Shown here one piece after another: positions 19,449 to 28,336 of a DNA stretch of 64,000 bases. The stretch is from Methyloversatilis discipulorum. Its GTDB lineage: Bacteria; Pseudomonadota; Gammaproteobacteria; Burkholderiales; Rhodocyclaceae. Numbering within the stretch: the stretch's first letter is position 1; every line of letters begins with the position of its first letter. Below the pieces are notes generated by a model. That model ran no database searches and had not been told where the DNA came from. It was given only the letters and a program-made list of their open reading frames with translations. The translations under genes and the position numbers were made by a program. The stretch covers positions 29,351 to 93,350 of the forward strand of contig NZ_JADMJL010000010.1 of NCBI RefSeq assembly GCF_018780585.1, in the 5' to 3' direction.

Positions 19449-20690
19449 ATGCCCACCGATATCGATCCGCGGCTGACCGGCCTGGCCGCCGCGCTCGGCA
19501 TCGGCCTGCTGATCGGCATCGAGCGCGAGCGCCGCAAGGGCGAGGGCCCGGCCCGCGCCGCGGCCGGCCTGCGCACCTTCACGCTGACCTCGCTGCTGGG
19601 GGCACTCGCGATGCTGCTCGGCGGCGGCGCGACGCTGGCCGTGCTGGCCGCCGTGGTCGGCGTGCTGGCCATCGTGTCCTACCGCCGCTCGCGCGAGGAC
19701 GACCCGGGCCTCACCACTGAAATCGCGCTGGTGCTCACCTTCATGCTCGGTGCGCTGGCCATGCACGACGCGCGGCTGGCGATCGGCATCGGCGTGCTGG
19801 TCGCGATCGCGCTGGCGGCGCGCAGCCAGCTACACCGCTTCGTCGTACGCGTGCTGTCGGAACAGGAGGTGCACGACGGCCTGCTGCTGGCCGCTGCCGC
19901 GCTGGTCATCCTGCCGCTGGTGCCCGACCGCACGGTCGACCCGCTCGGGGCGATCAACCCGCGCACCTTGTGGACGCTGGCGGTACTGATGATGGCGATC
20001 AACGCCTGCGGCCATATCGCGCTGCGCGCGGCCGGTCCGGCGCTCGGCCTCACCTTCGCAGGCTTCGCCTCGGGTTTCGTGTCGAGCACCGCCACCATCG
20101 CCGCCATGGGTGCCGAAGCGCGACGCGACCCGGCGCTGCGCGCGGGCGCGGTGTCCGGCGCCGTACTGTCGTCGCTGGCGACCGTGGTCTATCTCGCCGT
20201 GCTGCTGGCGGCGACCAGCCCGGCCGTGCTGCGTGCGATGGCGCTGCCGCTGCTGGCGGCCGGTGTGGCCGCCGCGGCCTACGGCCTGCTGATCGCGCTG
20301 CGCAGCGTGCGGACGCGGGACGGCGACACGCCGCCGCCCGGCCGGCCCTTCAACCCGCGGCTGGCCATGCTGTTCGCCGCCACCATGGGCGTGCTGCTGC
20401 TGATCACCGCCTTCCTGACCGACCGCTACGGCGCCAGCGGTGCAGGCCTGGCGGCAGCGCTGGCAGGCTTCGCCGACGCCCATTCGGCTGCAGCCGCGGT
20501 GGCCTCGCTGCAGGCCAGCGGCCGCATCACGGCCGAGCAGGCGGTGCTGCCGATACTGGCCGGCTTCACCACCAATGCGTCGAGTAAGCTCATCGTCGCC
20601 GTCACCACCGGTGACCGCGCCTTCGCCCTGCAGGTCGTACCCGGCGTTCTGCTGTCGGTCGGTGCTGCCTGGCTGACGCTGCTGGTCTGA
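19449..20690 (+). CDS. MgtC/SapB-type membrane protein with DUF4010 domain
   Basis: An integral membrane protein of 413 residues with about 12 hydrophobic segments. The N-terminal MgtC-like part has GIGLLIGIERERRKGEG, in which the arginine/glutamate-rich loop is the family hallmark, and AAAGLRTFTLTSLLGAL. The C-terminal DUF4010 part has FASGFVSSTATIAAMGAEAR and LAALAGFADAHSAAAAVASL. MgtC proteins are linked to growth in low magnesium; the function of the DUF4010 fusion is not established. It is divergent from the HMA gene. Confidence 0.82.
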   Translation: MPTDIDPRLTGLAAALGIGLLIGIERERRKGEGPARAAAGLRTFTLTSLLGALAMLLGGGATLAVLAAVVGVLAIVSYRRSREDDPGLTTEIALVLTFMLGALAMHDARLAIGIGVLVAIALAARSQLHRFVVRVLSEQEVHDGLLLAAAALVILPLVPDRTVDPLGAINPRTLWTLAVLMMAINACGHIALRAAGPALGLTFAGFASGFVSSTATIAAMGAEARRDPALRAGAVSGAVLSSLATVVYLAVLLAATSPAVLRAMALPLLAAGVAAAAYGLLIALRSVRTRDGDTPPPGRPFNPRLAMLFAATMGVLLLITAFLTDRYGASGAGLAAALAGFADAHSAAAAVASLQASGRITAEQAVLPILAGFTTNASSKLIVAVTTGDRAFALQVVPGVLLSVGAAWLTLLV

Positions 20691-20936
20691 GGGCTGGCAG
20701 CACACGCTGTTCGGCGCTGCCGAGGGTCGCAGCTGCGAATCCGCGTGATCGGCACGGCGGCGAGCACCTTGTGAGAGCGGTCTGCAGACCTCGACTCGGC
20801 CGGTGCCCCGGTAACGCGGCCGTTCAGGCGCGGCGGCCGCAGCAAAAGGCCCCGCGCCTCCACGGCAGGCATGCACCTGGCCTGCGCCGGCTTCGATAGC
20901 GCTGGCACGCGGCCGCGCAGCCCGTAGAATCCGGCC

Positions 20937-22778
20937 ATGAGACGATCTGCCACCGCCCCCCTGCCCGCCGCGACCGTGCCGGGCGCCCGCCGCCGCGATT
21001 CCGAAACCATCCGCAACCTGCTGCCTTACCTCTGGGCCTACAAATGGCGCGTGCTGATCGCGCTTGCCTGTCTGGTACTGGCCAAGGGCTCGAACGTCGC
21101 GGTGCCACTGGTGTTCAAGCAGATCATCGACGCGCTGGCGCCGGCAGCCGCCAGCAGCCGCGCGGCGCTCGAAGCGGCGCCGCTGCTGGTGCCACTGGGT
21201 CTGCTGGCCGCCTATGGTGCGCTGCGCTTCTCGACTTCGATGCTGACCGAACTGCGCGAAATCGTGTTTTCGCGCGTCACCCAGCAGGCGGTGCGGCGCA
21301 TTTCGCTGCAGGTGTTCCGCCATCTGCACGCGCTGTCACTGCGCTTCCACCTGGAACGCCAGACCGGCGGCCTGACCCGCGACATCGAGCGCGGCACGCG
21401 GGCAATCGGCTCGCTGATCAGCTACACGCTCTACTCCATCCTGCCGACGCTGGTCGAGATCGGGCTCGTGCTGAGCATCCTCGCCGTGAAGTACGAAGCG
21501 AGCTTCGCACTGATCACCTTCGTCACGCTGGCGCTCTACATCACCTTCACCGTGACCGTGACGAACTGGCGCACCACCCTGCGGCGCGAGGCGAACGAAC
21601 TGGATTCGGCAGCCAACACACGAGCCATCGACAGCCTGCTCAATTACGAGACGGTGAAGTACTTCAACAACGAGGAATTCGAGGCGCGCCGCTACGACGA
21701 GCAGCTCATCCGCTGGCAACGCGCGCAGGAGCGCAGCCAGGTGTCTCTGTCATGGCTGAACATGGGCCAGGCCTTCATCATCGCCATCGGCGTCACGCTG
21801 ATGATGTGGCGCGCCATGGTGGGCGTGGCGGAGGGCCGCATGACCATCGGCGACATCGTGCTGGTCAATGCCTTCATGATCCAGCTCTACATTCCACTGA
21901 ACTTCCTCGGCGTGCTGTACCGGGAAATCCGCCAGTCGCTGACCGACATCGAGCGCATGTTCGCGCTGATGGAAACGCACCGCGAGGTCGCCGACGCGCC
22001 AGACGCACTGACACTGGCTGACGGCCCGTGCGAGGTGCGCTTCCAGCAGGTGAACTTCAGTTACGAACCGGCGCGGCAGATCCTGCACGACGTCGACTTC
22101 ACGATACCGGCCGGCCATCGCGTCGCCGTCGTGGGTCACTCGGGCTCCGGAAAGTCGACGCTGGCGCGGCTGCTCTACCGCTTCTACGACGTGGCCGAGG
22201 GCCGCGGTCGGATCACGATCAACGGCACCGACATCCGCCAGCTCACGCAGGACAGCCTGCGCGGCGCGATCGGTATCGTTCCGCAGGACACCGTGCTGTT
22301 CAACGACAGCATCCACTACAACATCCAGTACGGCCGGGTCACGGCGTCCGCCGCCGAGGTCGAGGCCGCCAGCCGCGCCGCGCAGCTGCACGACTTCGTG
22401 CAGAAGCTGCCGGACGGCTATGCAACCAAGGTGGGCGAGCGCGGGCTGAAACTGTCGGGCGGTGAGAAGCAGCGGGTGGCCATCGCCCGCGCGCTGCTGA
22501 AGAATCCGCCGATACTGATCTTCGACGAAGCCACGTCGGCGCTCGACTCGAAAACAGAACAGGCGATCCAGAGCCAGCTCGAACAGGTGGCGCGCGGCCA
22601 CACGACGCTCATCATCGCGCATCGGCTGTCCACCATCATGGACGCCGACCAGATCCTGGTGATGGACGCCGGCCGCATCATCGAGCGGGGCAGTCACAGC
22701 GAACTGCTGGCGCTGGATGGCGCCTACGCTCAGATGTGGGCCTTGCAGGCACAGGAAGAGGACGGCACCACGCTCTGA
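20937..22778 (+). CDS. Atm1/HMT1-type ABC exporter (fused membrane and ATPase domains)
   Basis: A 613-residue half-transporter that would work as a homodimer. Residues about 30-330 are a six-helix transmembrane domain. The nucleotide-binding domain has Walker A GHSGSGKST, Q-loop IGIVPQDTVLFNDS, signature LKLSGGEKQR, Walker B ILIFDEATSALDS and the H-loop IIAHRLSTI. The motifs TGGLTRDIERGTRAI and NYETVKYFNNEEFE are typical of the Atm1 group, which exports glutathione-linked sulfur or metal compounds. Glutathione binding is known for family members; the substrate here is inferred. It ends just before a bidirectional terminator. Confidence 0.9.
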   Translation: MRRSATAPLPAATVPGARRRDSETIRNLLPYLWAYKWRVLIALACLVLAKGSNVAVPLVFKQIIDALAPAAASSRAALEAAPLLVPLGLLAAYGALRFSTSMLTELREIVFSRVTQQAVRRISLQVFRHLHALSLRFHLERQTGGLTRDIERGTRAIGSLISYTLYSILPTLVEIGLVLSILAVKYEASFALITFVTLALYITFTVTVTNWRTTLRREANELDSAANTRAIDSLLNYETVKYFNNEEFEARRYDEQLIRWQRAQERSQVSLSWLNMGQAFIIAIGVTLMMWRAMVGVAEGRMTIGDIVLVNAFMIQLYIPLNFLGVLYREIRQSLTDIERMFALMETHREVADAPDALTLADGPCEVRFQQVNFSYEPARQILHDVDFTIPAGHRVAVVGHSGSGKSTLARLLYRFYDVAEGRGRITINGTDIRQLTQDSLRGAIGIVPQDTVLFNDSIHYNIQYGRVTASAAEVEAASRAAQLHDFVQKLPDGYATKVGERGLKLSGGEKQRVAIARALLKNPPILIFDEATSALDSKTEQAIQSQLEQVARGHTTLIIAHRLSTIMDADQILVMDAGRIIERGSHSELLALDGAYAQMWALQAQEEDGTTL

Positions 22779-22789
22779 AAGAAGGCGAA

Positions 22790-22817
22790 AAAAAACCGCG
22801 CCGAAGCGCGGTTTTTT
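22790..22817. terminator. Bidirectional intrinsic terminator
   Basis: Stem AAAACCGCGC (22792-22801), loop CGAA, stem GCGCGGTTTT (22806-22815), with A and T runs on the two sides. It lies between the convergent Atm1 gene (plus) and PEP-CTERM gene (minus) and can stop transcription from both. Confidence 0.9.
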
Positions 22818-22836
22818 CAGGTGCGGGGAGATCCGC

Positions 22837-23613
22837 TCAGGCCGTCTTGCGACGACGCACGGCAATCATGCCTGCCAGTGCGGTGCCGATCAGCGCCAGC
22901 GAAGCCGGTTCCGGAACGGCCGGCGGCGGCGTGGTCGGCTTGGTCGTTGCGGTCACGCCGGCCAGCTTGATGTAGTCCTTGTAGTCCGACGACGAACCCG
23001 GCGTCACCAGCCAGTAGCGCGAGTAGGTGCCGTTGGTCGTGCTGCGCGGATCGCTGTTGCCGGTGAAATCACCGATCTTGGTCCAGCCGCTCAGCGTCGA
23101 GAAGGTCTTGCCCGTCACCGTGCTGTTGATGTCCGCCACGGAAGCACCGGTGTAGGCATACACCGTGATGTCGGAATCGCCGCTGAACCAGCCGATGTCG
23201 ACCAGATTCAGATTCATTTCAGAACCGAACGAGAACAGCATGCCTTCCATCGCGCCTTCGTTGTCCATGGCGTGATCGGGATAGGTCGCGGAACCGTAGT
23301 TGTCGACCTCGTTGTTCCACGAGGAATCACGGCTCGTCATGCCCAGACCGCTGCTGCCCTGGTAGGTCAGGTAGGCGCGCTCGATGGTCGAACCCGAAGC
23401 GGTGTTGGCGAAGCCCTGGATGTTCACCGACTGGCCTGCGCCGTTGGTGTAGGTCATCGACGAATATTCGGAGATGTTGGAGCCGAAACCACTGGCGCCG
23501 ACGTGCGAGGTAGCGGTCGAGGTGAACGACCAGCTGTACTGCGCCGCCGAGGCCGCACCGGCAAAACCCGCGATCACCACGGCGCCGATTGCATTGATCA
23601 GTTTCTTGTTCAT
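22837..23613 (-). CDS. PEP-CTERM sorting-domain secreted protein
   Basis: A 258-residue exported protein with signal peptide about residues 1-23 (AGFAGAASA-AQYSW). The body is rich in Ser, Thr, Gly and Asn, and the C-terminal tag is VPEPASLALIGTALAGMIAV plus RRRKTA. A proline/threonine linker (TKPTTPPPA) precedes the tag. Aspartate- and tyrosine-rich segments suggest a beta-sandwich, but no enzyme motif was seen. AAGGA lies before the ATG at 23613. It has its own sigma-54 promoter and is adjacent to prsT, a gene of the same export system. Its lower-GC codon choice may reflect high expression. Confidence 0.92.
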   Translation of the reverse strand: MNKKLINAIGAVVIAGFAGAASAAQYSWSFTSTATSHVGASGFGSNISEYSSMTYTNGAGQSVNIQGFANTASGSTIERAYLTYQGSSGLGMTSRDSSWNNEVDNYGSATYPDHAMDNEGAMEGMLFSFGSEMNLNLVDIGWFSGDSDITVYAYTGASVADINSTVTGKTFSTLSGWTKIGDFTGNSDPRSTTNGTYSRYWLVTPGSSSDYKDYIKLAGVTATTKPTTPPPAVPEPASLALIGTALAGMIAVRRRKTA

Positions 23614-23660
23614 TGTCTTTCCTTGGTCAGAAGGGGACATTGCTGTCTTGATACCTTCCT

Positions 23661-23676
23661 AGCAATTTTAGGGCCA
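23661..23676 (-). promoter_or_regulatory. Sigma-54 (RpoN) promoter of the PEP-CTERM gene
   Basis: The minus strand reads TGGCCCTAAAATTGCT. GG (23675-23674) and GC (23663-23662) are separated by 10 bases, and the -12 box TTGCT is complete. Predicted start is near 23650, 37 bases before the ATG, closely matching the layout of the PEP-CTERM gene at 8460-9089. The surrounding intergenic DNA is clearly AT-rich. Confidence 0.75.
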
Positions 23677-23752
23677 GAAGTACTTAATCTTTTAAAAACA
23701 ACAACATGAAGACTGTGAAAATGTGTGCTGTAAATAATTTCGACAAGATGTT

Positions 23753-26560
23753 TCATCGTCCGCCGAGCTCGCTGCGCAGCGCCCTGGCCTTGTCCGCATC
23801 CGGGAAGGTCCGGCCCGGCTGCAGCGCGGCGTCCAGTTCCTGCAGGGCCTCTGCCTTCCGGCCGGTCTTCGCCAGCACCCAGGCGAGGTGATAGCGGATT
23901 TCCGGGTTCTGCGGACTGCGCAATCGCGCCTCGCGCAAGTGGCGCAGGCTGGCGTCAGTCTGGCCCTTCTGCGCCAGTATCCAGCCCAGCGTGTCGAGCA
24001 CCAGCGGGTCTGCCGGCGCCAGTTTGAACGCGCGTTCGGCCGTCGCTTGCGCAGCTGCGTCTTTGGTCTGCCATTGCAGATTGGCCAGGTTGTTGAGCAC
24101 CGGCGCCGAATCGCCGCCCGTTTTCAGCACGGCTTCCAGTGTTGCCTTTGCCTCGCGCAGCATGCCGGCGTCGGTCTGCGCCTGCGACAGCAGCAGCTTG
24201 AATGCCAGATCGCGCGGACGCTCCTTGACCAGCGTCTCCACTGCCGCCCGCCCTTGGGCCGCGTTGCCGGCACGACGATGCGCTTCGTACAGCCCCCCCG
24301 CCAGTTCGACGTTGCCGCCCTTGCCGAGGCCGTTCCGGTAGTGGGTGATCGCGTTCTGCCACTGGCCGCGCGCCATCGCGACATCGCCCGCCAGTCGGTG
24401 CACCTCGGCGGGCGCGGCCGGTGACTTGAGCAGTTCCTGCGCACGCGCCTCCGCCTTGTCGAGCTGCCCTTCGGCCAGCATCTGCTCGCCCTGCATGATT
24501 CTGGCGGGCAGATAGTTCGGATCGCCCTGCAGGGCCTTCTCCAGACTGTAGCTGGCGCCGGCCGGATTGCCGGCCATGCGCTGCAGCTGGGCGATGCGGT
24601 ACTGGGCTGACGGATCGAAATCGGCAACCCGGGTCATCGAGGTCAGCGTGGCACGCGCGCCGGCCGCGTCGCCGCGCGCCAGCTGCACACGGGCCAGTGC
24701 CGCCTGGATGGCCAGATAGCCCGGCTGTCCCTGGCTGACGCCCTTGGCTGCTTCCAGCGCCTTGTCCGACGCGCCGGTCTGCAGGTAGAGCTCGATCAGC
24801 GCGACATGGCCTTCGACATGGTTGCGGTGCTTGTCGTGCAGGGTTTCGAGGCCGCGCAGCGCGTCCGCGGCGCGCCCTGTCGCGGCGTCGAGCATGGCCT
24901 TTTCGTAAAGCGCCGAGGCGCTGTTGGGTTTTTCCTTGATCAACGCATCGAGGCGCGCACGAGCCTGATCGGGCTTGCCCTCGGCAACTTCGAGCTTGGC
25001 CAGGTTGAGCTTGACGCTGTCGAAATTGCGGTCGGCGGCGAGTGCCTTGTCGTAGGCCTTGCGTGCGCCGGCGAAGTCGCCGGCCGCCGCGCGCGACACA
25101 CCAAGCAGGTTCAGCGCCGCGAGATTGTCCGGCTCGCGTTTGACCACCGCCTCCATCAGTTCGACCGCCTTGCGCGGCTGGCTGTCGCGCAGCGCAACGA
25201 GCGCCAGCGCGGTGCTGGCGCGCGCCTGACCGGGATCCTGTTTCAGCACATTGCGCAGTTGCTCGATGCCGAGCGCAGTCTGCTTCGCGTCGATCAGGCT
25301 CAACCCGAGCGAGGTCTGGGTCTGCGAGGACGCGCCCAGCTTTGCCGCCTGCTCGAGCAGTTCGGTCGCCTGCTGGTGGCGCTTCAGGCGGCTGTACGCG
25401 CTGGCCATCAGCGTCAGTGCCTCGGGATCACGCGCACCGCTTGCCGTACGCATCAGCGGTTCGAGCGTCGACACGGCCGCGGCCGCTTCACCCATCGCGA
25501 TCTGCAGCGACGCCAGGGGCTTGCGTGCCGCCATCTGCGACGGGAAGAAGCGGATGTGCAATTCGAAATACTCCTTGGCCTTGACCGCCCCACCGAGGCT
25601 CAGATGTGACAGGCCGGCGATCAGCGCCAGATGGGAGCGGCTGGTCAGGACCGAGCGCGGCAAAGGATCGATCAGCCCGACCACCTCGCCGAGCAGCTTG
25701 CGCGCCGCTGCACGGTCGCCCTCCGATTCGGCGATCACCGCGCGCAGATAAGCTGAGCGCGGCTCGTTCACATCGACTTTGGACAAGGTCAGCAGGGACT
25801 GCTTGGCCTCCGGCATGCGCCCGAGGTCCATCAGCACCGAGCTGCGGCCGAGCAGCGCTTCGCTGTTGTCGGGAGCCAGCTGCAGCGCGCGGTCGTAATG
25901 CGACAGCGCCGCCGGCAATTGTGCGATCGCGTAGGCAACCGCGGCACGCATGCCCCAGGCGTCGGAATCATTGGGTGCCAGCGTGGTCGCCTGTTCGGCC
26001 AGCGTGGCCGCCTCCGCAGGGCGACCAGCCTGAAGCGCAATGCGCGACTCCATCACGACCGCCGAGGCGGACGACGGATTCAGCGCACGCGCCTCGCGCA
26101 CCGTCGACAAGGCCTGCGGATACTGGCCCAGTTCCAGATGCGCCTTGGCGCGCAGCACGATCACTTCGTAGCGGATTCCGGGCGGCAGATCGTCCGGCGA
26201 CAGCGTGTCGATCACTTCCTTCTGGCGCCCGGTCGATACCAGCAGGTTCGCCAGCGGAACGATGTACTCGGCACGCGACACGCCGCGCTGACGCGCCTCG
26301 TTCAGCGCGACCTCGGCCGCTGCGTAGTCACCCTTGCGCAGCGCTGCACGCCCCATGAGCATGTGCGCGGCGAGAAAGCCGGGATCGGCCTTCAGCGCGT
26401 TCTTGAGCTGGATGATGGCGCCGGCGTCGTCCTTGCGTTCGAAGCGGACCAGGGCATCCTCGTAGTAGCGGCTGGCACCGTCGGCCGCCTGCAGCGGTCC
26501 GGCGCCAAGCAGACCGGCAGCGCACAGCGCTGCGACGAGGGAGAAGCGGAAGCGGGTCAT
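23753..26560 (-). CDS. prsT: XrtA/PEP-CTERM system TPR-repeat protein PrsT
   Basis: A 935-residue protein with a signal peptide (residues 1-26, ending GPLQA-ADGAS) followed almost entirely by tetratricopeptide repeats. Clear repeat units include AGAIIQLKNALKADPGFLAA, ALSHYDRALQLAPDNSEALL and EAVVKREPDNLAALNLLG. Length and content match PrsT, a periplasmic or outer-membrane lipoprotein-like partner of exosortase systems that export PEP-CTERM proteins and exopolysaccharide. The ATG at 26560 is used because it begins the signal peptide; the open frame upstream is non-coding. prsK, prsR and the exosortase are not nearby, so the gene is detached from the usual EPS locus. Confidence 0.88.
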   Translation of the reverse strand: MTRFRFSLVAALCAAGLLGAGPLQAADGASRYYEDALVRFERKDDAGAIIQLKNALKADPGFLAAHMLMGRAALRKGDYAAAEVALNEARQRGVSRAEYIVPLANLLVSTGRQKEVIDTLSPDDLPPGIRYEVIVLRAKAHLELGQYPQALSTVREARALNPSSASAVVMESRIALQAGRPAEAATLAEQATTLAPNDSDAWGMRAAVAYAIAQLPAALSHYDRALQLAPDNSEALLGRSSVLMDLGRMPEAKQSLLTLSKVDVNEPRSAYLRAVIAESEGDRAAARKLLGEVVGLIDPLPRSVLTSRSHLALIAGLSHLSLGGAVKAKEYFELHIRFFPSQMAARKPLASLQIAMGEAAAAVSTLEPLMRTASGARDPEALTLMASAYSRLKRHQQATELLEQAAKLGASSQTQTSLGLSLIDAKQTALGIEQLRNVLKQDPGQARASTALALVALRDSQPRKAVELMEAVVKREPDNLAALNLLGVSRAAAGDFAGARKAYDKALAADRNFDSVKLNLAKLEVAEGKPDQARARLDALIKEKPNSASALYEKAMLDAATGRAADALRGLETLHDKHRNHVEGHVALIELYLQTGASDKALEAAKGVSQGQPGYLAIQAALARVQLARGDAAGARATLTSMTRVADFDPSAQYRIAQLQRMAGNPAGASYSLEKALQGDPNYLPARIMQGEQMLAEGQLDKAEARAQELLKSPAAPAEVHRLAGDVAMARGQWQNAITHYRNGLGKGGNVELAGGLYEAHRRAGNAAQGRAAVETLVKERPRDLAFKLLLSQAQTDAGMLREAKATLEAVLKTGGDSAPVLNNLANLQWQTKDAAAQATAERAFKLAPADPLVLDTLGWILAQKGQTDASLRHLREARLRSPQNPEIRYHLAWVLAKTGRKAEALQELDAALQPGRTFPDADKARALRSELGGR

Positions 26561-26666
26561 GGGCGGCTGTCGATGTAAACAGACGCCGGAGTATAGGCCG
26601 CAGCCCGCCGCTGCCGCCCGCGACCGCGTCACGGGAGCCGCGCGGAGGACGGCGTGCGCAGGCCGG

Positions 26667-27236
26667 TCAGCCCGCGACCGGCTGCGTATCGTGGCGAGTG
26701 CGATCCGGCGAAAGCGCTGCGGCGGGCCTGTCGCTGCACGGCGCCGCCCCTTGCCAGGCAAAGCTGAGACTGGCCGCATCGCCCAGCGCCTCGCGCCAGA
26801 CCAGTGCCGCGCCAGCGTGGTCGCACAAGAGAAGCTGACCACCGTCCGCGCGCGCCTGCACGCAGAACAGCGCGTCGATGCGGCTGGCGCCCGCCCGGCG
26901 GGCGGCGTCGGCAGGGCGGGCCAGCACATCGGCCACGTTCAGCTGTGCGTCCCATAGCAGGAAGCCCTGGCGCGCGGGCACCAGCGGCAACCAGCGCCCG
27001 TGGCCGGCGTCGCCCAGTCGTGCGACGTAGAGCGCGCCATGTTGCAGCGCCCCACCATCCGGCAGCGGGCCGATGAATTTATAGACGTGCTCGGGCTGGG
27101 CGGCCTCGGTCAGATAGAGCACGCAGCGCCCGTCCTTTGCCTGCAGCGGTGCGCTTGCAAGGTAGGTGACGCCGGTCAGTACGGCATGTCGGCCGGTCGG
27201 ATCGAGATGGAGGGGATGCAGGGGCGCCACGGTCAT
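26667..27236 (-). CDS. PhoX-like (DUF839) domain fragment or short relative
   Basis: The frame encodes 189 residues from an ATG at 27236 (MTVAPLHPLHLD). The middle segment CVLYLTEAAQPEHVYKFIGP, then GALYVARLGDAGHGRWLPL, resembles a beta-propeller piece of PhoX-type alkaline phosphatases, which are over 600 residues. The catalytic and calcium-binding parts of PhoX are absent, and there is no signal peptide. It may be a decayed remnant or a small protein reusing the fold. It sits between prsT and cysB on the same strand with no tight coupling. Confidence 0.45.
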   Translation of the reverse strand: MTVAPLHPLHLDPTGRHAVLTGVTYLASAPLQAKDGRCVLYLTEAAQPEHVYKFIGPLPDGGALQHGALYVARLGDAGHGRWLPLVPARQGFLLWDAQLNVADVLARPADAARRAGASRIDALFCVQARADGGQLLLCDHAGAALVWREALGDAASLSFAWQGAAPCSDRPAAALSPDRTRHDTQPVAG

Positions 27237-27303
27237 GGTCGGATCTTGAGTGGAAACAATTCCGACACTGTCGCCCGGCGAAGTTACCGGCCGATGAAAA
27301 CCT

Positions 27304-28227
27304 TCAGCCGCGGCCGAGCGCCCGGTCGACCACATCACGGGTGAGCGAGGCGGCGAAGGCCTCGATGAAGGCGTAGGTGTAGCCGCGCAACCAGGCGTTG
27401 CGGTGCAGACCGATACGCGTGGTGCTCGACTCGAACAGATGGGCGCAATCGACCGCGCGCAGTCCGCGGTCCTGCTCCGGATCGAACGCCATCTGCGCGA
27501 CGATGCCGACGCCGAGACCCAGCGCCACGTAGGTCTTGATGATGTCGGCGTCGATCGCGCTGAGCGCTACACGCGGCGTCAGCCCGCGCTCGGCAAAGGT
27601 CTGGTTCACGCGCGATCCGCCGGTGAAGGAAAAGTCGTAGGTGATCAGCGGCCAGGCGGCGATCGCTTCCAGTGTCAGCGGTTTCACGTCGAGCAGCGGA
27701 TGACCGGGTGGCGCGATCAGGCAGCGGTTCCACTGGTAACAGGGCAGGCTGACCAATTGTTCGTAGTCGTCGATCGCTTCGGTCGCGATCGCCAGATCCG
27801 CCGCGCCGGACAGCACGAATTCGCAGCATTGCGTCGGATTGCCCTGGTGCAGTTCGATCTGCACCCCGGGGTGGGCGCGCAGGAACTCCGACAGCACGCG
27901 CGGCAGCACGTAGCGCGCCTGGGTATGGGTAGTGGCGATCGACAGCCGCCCCAGGTCGCCGCTGGCGTATTCATCACCAACCTGACGCAGCGCGCCGATG
28001 TCGCGCAGCATGCGGCGGGCAATGGCGACCACCTCCTCGCCGGGTCGGGTGATCGCCACCAGTCGCTTGCCCTGGCGCACGAACACATCGACGCCAAGCT
28101 CCTCCTCCAGCAGGCTGATCTGCCGCGACACGCCGGACTGCGAGGTGTGCAGCGCGCGCGCCGCCTCGGACACGTTCAGGTTGCGCTGGGCGACTTCGGC
28201 GATGTAACGCAGCTGTTGCAGGTTCAT
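27304..28227 (-). CDS. cysB: LysR-family regulator CysB (or Cbl)
   Basis: Regulator of sulfate assimilation, 307 residues. The N-terminal winged helix is MNLQQLRYIAEVAQRNLNVS followed by EAARALHTSQSGVSRQISLLE, nearly diagnostic of CysB/Cbl. The effector domain has ATTHTQARYVLP and YDFSFTGGSRVN, where CysB binds O- or N-acetylserine, thiosulfate or sulfate. GGAG 7 bases upstream fixes the ATG at 28227. It is transcribed away from a sulfite reductase operon that it most probably controls. Confidence 0.92.
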   Translation of the reverse strand: MNLQQLRYIAEVAQRNLNVSEAARALHTSQSGVSRQISLLEEELGVDVFVRQGKRLVAITRPGEEVVAIARRMLRDIGALRQVGDEYASGDLGRLSIATTHTQARYVLPRVLSEFLRAHPGVQIELHQGNPTQCCEFVLSGAADLAIATEAIDDYEQLVSLPCYQWNRCLIAPPGHPLLDVKPLTLEAIAAWPLITYDFSFTGGSRVNQTFAERGLTPRVALSAIDADIIKTYVALGLGVGIVAQMAFDPEQDRGLRAVDCAHLFESSTTRIGLHRNAWLRGYTYAFIEAFAASLTRDVVDRALGRG

Positions 28228-28336
28228 GTCCCACTCCAATTAGCACTGGAAGTCATTTCGATCTTACTTCAAAGCATTTCCAATTATCTTCGAAGGCCGC
28301 TACCCTCGGTCGCCTTAAAGTGCAGAAAGTGCATTC
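28228..28336. promoter_or_regulatory. Divergent cysB/TSUP-cys promoter region
   Basis: An AT-rich 109-base spacer between cysB and the plus-strand sulfur operon, in sharp contrast to the flanking GC-rich genes. It should hold both promoters and CysB sites. CysB sites are too degenerate to place with confidence; the stretch 28250-28295 is the most AT-rich part. A tandem AAAGTGCA occurs at 28317-28332, next to the start of the exporter gene. Confidence 0.5.

Noticed and set aside
19830..21329. Minus-strand 499-codon frame over the MgtC/DUF4010 and Atm1 genes
   Set aside because: It runs antisense to two well-supported genes and across their spacer; Gln/Arg/His-rich, no domain.
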